From: Accumulibacter sp003538495
GTDB taxonomy: Bacteria; Pseudomonadota; Gammaproteobacteria; Burkholderiales; Rhodocyclaceae
Direction of reading: 5' to 3'
Assembly (NCBI RefSeq): GCF_029255145.1
Contig: NZ_JAPUVQ010000143.1
Location: forward strand, 1-64,000
Length of the DNA stretch: 64,000 bases
Made by a program: the position numbers and the translations under genes. The notes beneath the pieces are model-generated. The model ran no database searches, had not been told where the DNA came from, and saw only the letters and a program-made list of their open reading frames with translations. This document shows, one piece after another, positions 52,313-59,174 of this stretch (its first letter is position 1; each line of letters opens with the position of its first letter).

Positions 52313-52837
52313 TCACGAGTTGGTGCGCAACAGCAACTCGGAAAACTGATCGGCTGGCAGCGGTCGGCTGAAGTAGTAGCCCTGAATCTCCTCGCATCCG
52401 GCTTCGCGAAGGAAGCCCCTTTGCGCGGCGATCTCGACGCCTTTGGCAATCACCGACAGGCCGACGGTCCTGGCGATGCTGAAGATCGTCCTGGCAATCG
52501 CCGAGTCGCAGCGACGAGTCCGCCACACGCTGGCCCACAAGCTTTCTCCCGACGCCTTCTTTCGCCTTGCGGTCGACTACAGGCCACCGCTTTCGGGACA
52601 GCCGAGGAATCGATCGTCGTTGGGATCGACATGCAGCAGACGGATATCCCGGCCGAGAGACTCAGTCGCCGCATAACCGAACACGCGTTTGGCCTCCGGA
52701 TTCCAGCCAGTGATGCAGCCACCGAGGCCAATGTTGATCAGCGCGTCAGGGACCTGATCGAGGAGCAGCGCCTGCCAGCACGTCCGCTCGGCGCTCACCA
52801 CCAATGCCGCGAGGTTCGGCTGCTGCCGGCAATGCAT
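52313..52837 (-). pseudogene. Remnant of a PAS-(GGDEF)-EAL c-di-GMP signalling protein
   Basis: On the minus strand the 5' piece (52837 to about 52577) is a PAS domain: LLDQVPDALINIGLGGCITG, WNPEAKRVFGYAATESLGR. The 3' piece (52540 to 52313) is the last ~70 residues of an EAL domain: IARTVGLSVIAKGVEIAAQ, AGCEEIQGYYFSRPLP. Between them the GGDEF and most of the EAL domain are missing and the frames do not join. It is a deletion derivative without activity. It lies beside an HDOD signalling gene that also belongs to the c-di-GMP-related class. Confidence 0.8.
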
Positions 52838-52886
52838 CGCCAGGAGCGTCGGGAATCGCTTGCACTGCGACCATCGGCTACCTGCG

Positions 52887-54092
52887 CTACCGTTCCGAAC
52901 TGATTCTGGCAGCCCAGTAGAAGGCGCCTATCTGCGCCGTGGCATGGCCGGCCGGGCTGATCTCGAGGCTGGACAGCAGCGCCTTCGCCTGCGCGAAATC
53001 CCTGGTTTCTCCAGCCTGTACGGCGGCCAGCAGGGTGCCCAGCGGACCCTGGCGCAGCGCCAGTGCGGCAGCAACGTCCGACGGCAGAGGCAGGTCGCTG
53101 AGGATTTCGCGCATCGGCACCTTGAGCAGGATGTCGAGCAAGGAAAAGATGCCGGTCATGAACGCGGCGTCACCGATTTCCCGAGCGTCGCTGCCCGAGT
53201 CAAGGGTGGCGGCCAGCAATTCCATCTGACGTCCCCGTGCCGCTGCCAGTTGCAGCAATGGATTGGGCTTGTTGCCATGGGCCAGCTGGTCGGCGTAGAT
53301 CAGCAACTGCAGCCAGCGCTGCAACTGTCGACGACCGAGCAGCGCGATGGCCTGATTGAAGCTGCTGATCCGGGTCTTGGCGCCGACGGCGACCGAATTG
53401 ACCAGACGCAACAGGTTATACGAAAGCCGTGGTTCCTGGCGGAAGACCTCTTCGATCTCGCGGGTGTCGGCGTCCTGAATGACCAGGCTCAACAGCCGGA
53501 GGACCTTCAGCCGTGCCAGGTCCGGCTCGCCGCCGGAGGTCGGGTCAATGATCGTCACGAAGCTGCTGTCACTGAAGTCGAAGTGCCTGGCCGCCAGCCA
53601 CTCGAAGGCGTCCAACGACCCGACGCCGGTGGCGATCTTGCGCAACGCGTTGCGCTCGAGATCGCGCCAATCGAGGAGCGACAGTTCGTAACGGGCAAGC
53701 GTCGCATCGACTTGCAGATGATCAAAAGCGGCGCGTGGGATCGCCTTGATACGTTCCGCATGGTCAAGCTGCAAGGCCAGATGGCGCCCCTTCCGGCGCA
53801 GGCCGGCGCACAGTTCGATCGCCTGACCGTCGTCCAGAGCCGCAGCCGGGAGGACAAAGATGGCTTGGTTGGCCTCGAATTTCTCGATAAACTCGCTGTC
53901 GCTCAGCCACCTTGGGTCAATCCTCATCACCAGCGGCATCAGCCTGGCGAGGGGAGCCGCGCCAGCATCGACAAAGCAGCGAGCAAGATGGCTGGCATCG
54001 GTCGGATCCGGGCCTGCGTAACACCAGTCAAGCGCCGCCCAATGCTTGTCAGCAGCAAGCAGTGGGCGAAAGAAAGAGTAGGAATCCGGCAT
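52887..54092 (-). CDS. HDOD-domain signalling protein, second copy
   Basis: 401 aa. The C-terminal HDOD domain (about 200-390) has YNLLRLVNSVAVGAKTRISS, AIALLGRRQLQRWLQLLIYA and DAAFMTGIFSLLDILL. The N-terminal ~190 residues are an EAL-like fold with no catalytic triad. The architecture is the same as the protein at 339-1592 and the two share the ALLGRRQLQRWL block, so they are paralogues. The role is a regulatory scaffold of unknown partner. It is divergent from tupA. Confidence 0.85.
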   Translation of the reverse strand: MPDSYSFFRPLLAADKHWAALDWCYAGPDPTDASHLARCFVDAGAAPLARLMPLVMRIDPRWLSDSEFIEKFEANQAIFVLPAAALDDGQAIELCAGLRRKGRHLALQLDHAERIKAIPRAAFDHLQVDATLARYELSLLDWRDLERNALRKIATGVGSLDAFEWLAARHFDFSDSSFVTIIDPTSGGEPDLARLKVLRLLSLVIQDADTREIEEVFRQEPRLSYNLLRLVNSVAVGAKTRISSFNQAIALLGRRQLQRWLQLLIYADQLAHGNKPNPLLQLAAARGRQMELLAATLDSGSDAREIGDAAFMTGIFSLLDILLKVPMREILSDLPLPSDVAAALALRQGPLGTLLAAVQAGETRDFAQAKALLSSLEISPAGHATAQIGAFYWAARISSER

Positions 54093-54260
54093 GGTCGTTG
54101 TTCTTGTCGTGAGGGTCGAAGTCCTGCACTGCTAGACTCGTGAAGTCTTGAATCCACGCCTTCCGAAGCTGGCATGAGCCGGTCGCAGCCAAACGTCCAT
54201 GTTACTACCGCGGACCTTGAACTCGAACCCTGAATCATCACTTTGAACAAGGATCACGGC

Positions 54261-55094
54261 ATGCCACACGTTTTCTTGAGCGTGCTGCGGCTGGCAGCGA
54301 CCCCGGCGCTACTGCTGATGCTGGTCTTTTCGTCAGCGATCGAGGCGCGCGAACTGCGCCTGGCGACAACCACCAGCACCGACAACTCCGGATTGCTGCG
54401 CGCCATCGTGCCGCAGTTCGAGCAAGCGCGGGGGGTCAAGGTGCACGTCGTCTCGGTTGGTACCGGAAAGGCGCTCAAACTGGCCGAGAACGGCGACGTC
54501 GACGCCGTGCTGGTCCACGACCGCCGCGCCGAGGATACCTTCGTCGCCGCCGGCCACGGCGTCGAGCGACGCGACGTGATGTATAACGACTTCGTCCTGG
54601 TCGGGCCGAAGAGCGACCCGGCCGGCGTGCGCGGCGGCAGGGACGTCCTGCAGGCGATGCGCAAAATCGCCGCCACCCAGGCGCGCTTTGTCTCGCGCGG
54701 CGACGATTCCGGAACCGAGCGGATGGAAAAAGGCTACTGGCGGCAGCTCGGGATGGCCGTCACCGGAGCACCGTGGCACGTCGCTGCCGGCCAGGGCATG
54801 GGCGAGGTGCTGACCATGGCCGGCGAGATGCAAGCCTACACGCTGGCCGATCGTGCCACCTATGTGACCTACCAGGCGAGGACCGGTCTGGACATTCTGG
54901 TGCAGGGTGATCCGCGCATGTTCAATCCTTACGGCATCATCGCGGTCAGCCCCGGGAAATATCCGGAGATCCATTTCACCGACGCCATGGCGCTGATCGA
55001 TTGGTTGACCAGCGCTGCCGGGCGGTCGGCGATCAGCGCCTTCCGCCCCAATGGAGAACCATTGTTCTTTGTCACTCCCGACAACAACAAGTAG
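54261..55094 (+). CDS. tupA: Tungstate ABC transporter substrate-binding protein TupA
   Basis: 277 aa from ATG 54261, which has AAGGA at 7 nt; an earlier TTG 54243 in the same frame is less likely. A signal peptide (VFLSVLRLAATPALLLMLVF) precedes the TupA signature TTTSTDNSGLL at the mature N-terminus. Further TupA marks are VGTGKALKLAENGDVDAVLVH (written as the segment near residue 65-85) and SRGDDSGTERMEKGYW. It binds tungstate, and possibly molybdate, in the periplasm for TupB/TupC. Tungsten or molybdenum enzymes served by it are not in this window. Confidence 0.92.
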   Translation: MPHVFLSVLRLAATPALLLMLVFSSAIEARELRLATTTSTDNSGLLRAIVPQFEQARGVKVHVVSVGTGKALKLAENGDVDAVLVHDRRAEDTFVAAGHGVERRDVMYNDFVLVGPKSDPAGVRGGRDVLQAMRKIAATQARFVSRGDDSGTERMEKGYWRQLGMAVTGAPWHVAAGQGMGEVLTMAGEMQAYTLADRATYVTYQARTGLDILVQGDPRMFNPYGIIAVSPGKYPEIHFTDAMALIDWLTSAAGRSAISAFRPNGEPLFFVTPDNNK

Positions 55095-55096
55095 CA

Positions 55097-55798
55097 GTGC
55101 CGCCTTTGACCCTGGTCGACGCCACCCACGCCGCGCTGCGGCTGCTGCTGTCCGGTGACCCGGACCTGTGGGGTATCGTCGGCGTATCGCTCTCGGTAAC
55201 GCTGCGCGCGATGCTGATCGCCATGCCGCTGGGAGTCGGCGCCGGCTACCTGCTGGCCACCCTGCGCTTTCCGGGGCGACGGGTCGTGGTGGTGGTCGTT
55301 CAGGGGCTGCTGGCGTCGCCGACGGTGGTCGTCGGCCTGCTCCTCTACCTGCTGCTCTCGCGCCAGGGTGTCTTTGGCCAGCTGCAGCTGTTGTTCAGCC
55401 AGACGGCGATGGTCATTGGCCAGGTGCTGATCGCCCTGCCGGTACTGATTGCCTTCTCCTTGTCGGCGATCCAGGGCGCCGACCCGCGCGCGCGCGAGAC
55501 CGCCGTGGCGCTCGGCGCAGCGGCTCCGCGCGTCGCCTGGACGATGCTCGTCGAAGTTCGCTTCGCGCTGATGGCCGCGGTCTGCAACGCCTTCGGCCGA
55601 GTCGTCTCGGAGATCGGCTGCTCACTGATGGTCGGCGGCAACATTGCCGGCGTGACCCGTAACATCCCGACGGCGATCGCCCTCGAAACGAGCAAGGGCG
55701 ACTTCGCGCAGGGAATTGCTCTGGGCATCGTGCTGATGGTCGTCGCGCTGGGGATCAACTCGGCCTTCGCCTTCTTTCAGGGGGAATCGCGGCGATGA
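55097..55798 (+). CDS. tupB: Tungstate ABC transporter permease TupB
   Basis: 233 aa from GTG 55097, 2 nt after the tupA stop (VPPLTLVDATHAALRLL). It has about five membrane helices and the EAA loop TAVALGAAAPRVAWTMLVEV, with GRVVSEIGCSLMVGGNIAG following, the TupB-specific end. The short coupled start and overlap with tupC (ATGA) mark a single operon. Confidence 0.92.
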   Translation: MPPLTLVDATHAALRLLLSGDPDLWGIVGVSLSVTLRAMLIAMPLGVGAGYLLATLRFPGRRVVVVVVQGLLASPTVVVGLLLYLLLSRQGVFGQLQLLFSQTAMVIGQVLIALPVLIAFSLSAIQGADPRARETAVALGAAAPRVAWTMLVEVRFALMAAVCNAFGRVVSEIGCSLMVGGNIAGVTRNIPTAIALETSKGDFAQGIALGIVLMVVALGINSAFAFFQGESRR

Positions 55799-56514
55799 CG
55801 CTGTTGGCGGTATCCGAGTTGACCAAGTCATTCGGCGAACGGCGCCTGCTGTCGATCGACCAGCTGACGCTCACCGCTGGCAAGAGCTACGTGCTGACTG
55901 GCGAAAACGGCAGCGGCAAGTCGACCCTGTTGCGCATCGTGGCCGGAATCGAAACGCCGGACAGCGGTGTCGGGCACTACCGGGGGCAGCGCTTCGACTG
56001 GAAGCCCTATCCCGACTGGCTGCGCCGCGAAGTGATCTATGTGCATCAGCATCCCTACCTGTTTCACACCAGCGTCGCGGACAACATCGCCTATGGGCTG
56101 CGCGCCCGCAGGGTCGACCTGCGCCAGCGAGAGGGCATGGTGGCAGCGGCGGTCGCCTGGGCTCGACTCGAACACCTGCTGGCGACGCCACCCCAGAAGC
56201 TATCGGGCGGCGAGCGCCAGCGCGTCGCGCTGGCACGCGCCTGGGTGCTGGCGCCGAAGGTGCTCCTGCTCGACGAGCCGACCGCCAATCTGGACGCCGA
56301 ATCGCGCCAGCAAACGATTGCCCTGCTGCGCGCGTTCTGCACGCCGCAGAGCACCACGGTGGTTGCCTGCCACGATCGCGACGTCATCGCTCTGCCCGAG
56401 ATGCAGCCGCTGCACCTTGCCGGCGGGCAGATCCGACCGACCATCGCGGCACCGGCCGACGCCGCTGACCGGGAGCCGAATGCCGCCCTGAAACGCCCGG
56501 TGGACGTGACATGA
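55795..56514 (+). CDS. tupC: Tungstate ABC transporter ATPase TupC
   Basis: 239 aa, ATG overlapping the tupB stop. ABC motifs are Walker A TGENGSGKSTLLR, Q-loop VIYVHQHPYLFH, signature KLSGGERQRVALARAW, Walker B VLLLDEPTANLD and the H-loop histidine in VVACHDRDV. No regulatory TOBE domain follows, as usual for TupC. It powers TupB. All conserved residues are present, unlike the PstB pair in this window. Confidence 0.93.
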   Translation: MTLLAVSELTKSFGERRLLSIDQLTLTAGKSYVLTGENGSGKSTLLRIVAGIETPDSGVGHYRGQRFDWKPYPDWLRREVIYVHQHPYLFHTSVADNIAYGLRARRVDLRQREGMVAAAVAWARLEHLLATPPQKLSGGERQRVALARAWVLAPKVLLLDEPTANLDAESRQQTIALLRAFCTPQSTTVVACHDRDVIALPEMQPLHLAGGQIRPTIAAPADAADREPNAALKRPVDVT

Positions 56515-56555
56515 AGCAGGACTGGCGGAACAAGCGCCTTGCCACCGCGCCAAGA

Positions 56556-56572
56556 TGTCGAAAAAATTTACA
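56556..56572 (+). promoter_or_regulatory. 17-bp upstream activator-like element of PEP-CTERM gene 6
   Basis: TGTCGAAAAAATTTACA, 87 bp upstream of the sigma-54 promoter, about two helical turns more than the usual 63-64 bp. Confidence 0.75.
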
Positions 56573-56659
56573 GCCAGTCTTTGATGCGCCCCGTCAAAGA
56601 CCTCGAGTAGTACACCAACCGCTTGATATCATGCGCTTCACAGGCGTCTGACTAGCTTC

Positions 56660-56675
56660 AGGCACGATTTGTGCT
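56660..56675 (+). promoter_or_regulatory. Sigma-54 promoter of PEP-CTERM gene 6
   Basis: AGGCACGATTTGTGCT, with GG/GC at -24/-12 spacing and one mismatch at the first base, about 115 bp before ATG 56789. Confidence 0.75.
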
Positions 56676-56788
56676 CGTCACTCTCCGAAGGTCGGTTTTG
56701 CACGAAAAGCACCGGCAAACCGAGTCTCAGCCTATTTCTTTCTCGGCGCACGGCGGCCGACGACAGCAGCACTGATTGGAGACAGGAC

Positions 56789-57793
56789 ATGAATAATCTC
56801 TTGAAGACACGTTTGACCTATTGCCTGAGCGCCGCAGCCCTATTCGCGGGAGTGCACGGAAGCGCCCAGGCACTGACCTTGGGAGTCGATTTCGCCGGGA
56901 GTTACACCGCTGCCAGCCTCGGCTCGATCGCCGGGCTTCCGACCCCCTATGGCGGCCTGACGCTGAAAGCCGGTTCCCCGAATACGCTGCTCATCGGCGG
57001 CGCGGCAAACACGGACGCGGGCTTGATCTACGAGCTGGGCGTCACCCGCGACGCCGGCAATCACATCATCGGATTCACCGGTTCGCCAGCAGCCATCGGG
57101 ACCGTCGGGACGTACAACGATGGCGGCGTGACCTATGGACCAGGGGGTGTTCTGTTCACCTCGCAATGGCCGGTGAACAAACTCGGTCAGACCAAGCCGG
57201 GAAGTACCGCCGAAGACAAGGTGATCGACCTGGCGCCGCTCGGCGTCGCCGACTCGCACGCCGCGATCAATTTTGTCCCGGCCGGCTTTGGCGGAGCGGG
57301 TAGCATGAAGCTGGTTTCGTGGGCGGGTGGCGAATGGTATAACGCGACCTATAGTCCCGATGGTAGCGGCACCTTCAACATCGACTCGGTGACGCAGATC
57401 GATCTCGACCTGTCGACAGGTGCGATGGACAATCTTCCGGGCGGTCCCGAAGGATTTGTCTACATCGCCGCCGGCAATGCGGGCTTCACGGTCAATAGCC
57501 TCCTGGTTTCCGAGTACAGCGCAGGGAACGTAGCGGCGTACGATCTGGACGCGAATGGCAATCCCCTGTTGAACACACGACGGGACTTCATTACTGGGCT
57601 GGTTGGAGCTGAAGGCGCGGCGATCGATCCGGTCACCGGCGATTTCCTCTTCTCGACCTTCGGCGGCGCCAATGAGGTGATCGTCGTTCAGGGCTTCACG
57701 GTGCCCGTCGGTGTACCCGAGCCAACGACTCTGGCACTGCTCGGTCTTGCCCTGGCCGGACTTGGCTTCGGCCGCCGCCAGCGCGCCGGCTGA
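56789..57793 (+). CDS. PEP-CTERM sorting-domain surface protein (6)
   Basis: 334 aa from ATG 56789, with GGAG at 8 nt. The signal peptide (LLKTRLTYCLSAAALFAGV) is cut near AQALTLG. The body (about 28-300) is beta-rich with repeated VTYGPGGVLFTSQWPVNK and FNIDSVTQIDLDLSTGAMDN stretches and a late SEYSAGNVAAYDLDANGNP block; it may be a propeller-like fold, though I do not recognise the family. The C-terminus is VPEPTTLALLGLALAG, then FGRRQRAG. It is an exosortase substrate with the same upstream control pair and a strong terminator. Confidence 0.9.
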   Translation: MNNLLKTRLTYCLSAAALFAGVHGSAQALTLGVDFAGSYTAASLGSIAGLPTPYGGLTLKAGSPNTLLIGGAANTDAGLIYELGVTRDAGNHIIGFTGSPAAIGTVGTYNDGGVTYGPGGVLFTSQWPVNKLGQTKPGSTAEDKVIDLAPLGVADSHAAINFVPAGFGGAGSMKLVSWAGGEWYNATYSPDGSGTFNIDSVTQIDLDLSTGAMDNLPGGPEGFVYIAAGNAGFTVNSLLVSEYSAGNVAAYDLDANGNPLLNTRRDFITGLVGAEGAAIDPVTGDFLFSTFGGANEVIVVQGFTVPVGVPEPTTLALLGLALAGLGFGRRQRAG

Positions 57794-57815
57794 ATCGGCG
57801 GCTCGAATCGGCAGC

Positions 57816-57844
57816 AGACCCCGCCATGGCGGGGTCTTTTTTTT
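57816..57844 (+). terminator. Rho-independent terminator of PEP-CTERM gene 6
   Basis: A perfect 22-bp palindrome (57816-57837) with an AGACCCCGCC arm is followed by a run of eight T (57837-57844). The stop codon is 23 bp upstream. Confidence 0.92.
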
Positions 57845-57891
57845 CGGCCAGATGTTGTCGACCGGGCCATCGCGGCTGACCACAGGACAGC

Positions 57892-58791
57892 TCAAGCCGA
57901 AGCGACGATGCGGCGCGGCCGCAGACTGCCCTGCTCGTCGCGCTCACCGAGTCCGAGCAGGCGGTGCCCGCCGTAGACGCGGCATTTCCCTGGCAGCCCG
58001 CCGCTCCTCACCGGATTGCCGTGGACAAAACGCAGCGCGTCGTCCTCGTCCAGGTAGACCGGCGGCAGACTCTGCAGCAGGCGATCGGGGGCCAGCAACC
58101 AGCGCCGGCGGTCTTCGTCGGCAAGCGCTGCCAGATGCTCCAGGGTCACCGCATCGCTGACCGCCAGCGGTCCGGCGGCAAGGCGGCGGAGCGCCGTCAG
58201 GTGCGCCAGCGACGCCAGGGCCTTTCCCAGGTCCTCGGCCAGGCTGCGGATATAGGTGCCCTTGCTGCAGGTCACCCGCAAACGACAGCGGTCAGCCGAA
58301 AAATCGAGCAGGGTCAGTTCGTGAATGGTCACCTCGCGCGCCTCGCGATCGACTTCCAGCCCCTGACGCGCCAGCTCGTAGAGCGGCTTTCCGTCCCGCT
58401 TCAAGGCCGAGTACATCGGCGGAATCTGGCGAACGGTGCCGCGGAAACGCGGCAGAGCCGCTTCCAGATCGGCCAGCCGGAAGTTGACCGGGCAGCGCTC
58501 GACGACGAGGCCATCGACATCGCCGGTAGCGGTTCGGGCGCCGAACTGCAGTTCGGCTTCGTAGGTCTTGTCGGCGGCCAGCAGGTCGACGGCGAACTTG
58601 GTCGCCTCGCCGAAACACAGCGGCAACAGGCCGCTGGCCAGCGGATCGAGAGTACCGGTATGGCCCGCCTTGGCGGCCGAAAAAAGGCGACGGGCCGCCT
58701 GCAGCGCCGAGTTCGAAGTCATGCCGGTCGGCTTGTCGAGGAGCAGGACGCCATCGACCCGTCGCCAGGCCTTTCCGATGCTCCAACTCAA
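57892..58791 (-). CDS. truB: tRNA pseudouridine-55 synthase TruB
   Basis: 299 aa. The start is TTG 58791, which overlaps the rbfA stop (TTGA). The conserved first motif is GVLLLDKPTGMTSNSAL and the catalytic aspartate lies in AGHTGTLDPLASGLLPLCFG. Further TruB marks are YEAELQFGARTATGD, VTCSKGTYIRSLAEDLG and the C-terminal PUA-like half. It converts U55 to pseudouridine in the T loop of all elongator tRNAs. It is the last gene of rimP-nusA-infB-rbfA-truB. Confidence 0.96.
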   Translation of the reverse strand: MSWSIGKAWRRVDGVLLLDKPTGMTSNSALQAARRLFSAAKAGHTGTLDPLASGLLPLCFGEATKFAVDLLAADKTYEAELQFGARTATGDVDGLVVERCPVNFRLADLEAALPRFRGTVRQIPPMYSALKRDGKPLYELARQGLEVDREAREVTIHELTLLDFSADRCRLRVTCSKGTYIRSLAEDLGKALASLAHLTALRRLAAGPLAVSDAVTLEHLAALADEDRRRWLLAPDRLLQSLPPVYLDEDDALRFVHGNPVRSGGLPGKCRVYGGHRLLGLGERDEQGSLRPRRIVASA

Positions 58792-59174
58792 GCGACGTCT
58801 GGCGGGTCGGTCTGATCGGAGATCGCCGATGCTTCCCTGATCAGCTTCGACATCTGGGCCCCACGCTCGAGCGACTCGTCGAAGATGAAATGCAGTTGCG
58901 GCGTGGTGTGAATGCTGATCCGCTTGCCAAGCTCGCTGCGCAGGAATCCGGACGCTTTTTGCAGACCGAGCTGGATCGTTTCCAGGCTCTCGCTGCCGGC
59001 CAGACTGCTGAAATAGACCTTGGCATGCGCGTAATCGGCGCTGATCAGAACATCGGTCAGGCTGATCATGCCGACGCGCGGATCCCGGAGCTCGGTGCGG
59101 ATCACCTCGGCCAGTTCGCGACGGATCTGCTCGCAGATCCGGTCCCGACGCGCAAATCCCTTGTTCGCAGGCAC
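58788..59174 (-). CDS. rbfA: Ribosome-binding factor A
   Basis: 128 aa, GTG start at 59174, immediately after the infB stop. Family marks are RRDRICEQIRRELAEVIRTE, LRDPRVGMISLTDVLISADY, AHAKVYFSSL and TTPQLHFIFDESLERGA. It binds the 30S subunit late in assembly near 16S helix 1. It is translationally coupled on both sides. Confidence 0.96.
   Translation of the reverse strand: MPANKGFARRDRICEQIRRELAEVIRTELRDPRVGMISLTDVLISADYAHAKVYFSSLAGSESLETIQLGLQKASGFLRSELGKRISIHTTPQLHFIFDESLERGAQMSKLIREASAISDQTDPPDVA

Noticed and set aside
54093..54260. A molybdenum/tungsten cofactor riboswitch before tupA
   Set aside because: The 168-bp leader does not show the conserved Moco RNA core as far as I can see; a covariance search would decide.
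27783..57793. An exosortase/EPS gene cluster associated with the PEP-CTERM genes
   Set aside because: No exosortase, PrsK/PrsR or glycosyltransferase gene is in the window; the PEP-CTERM genes are dispersed targets.
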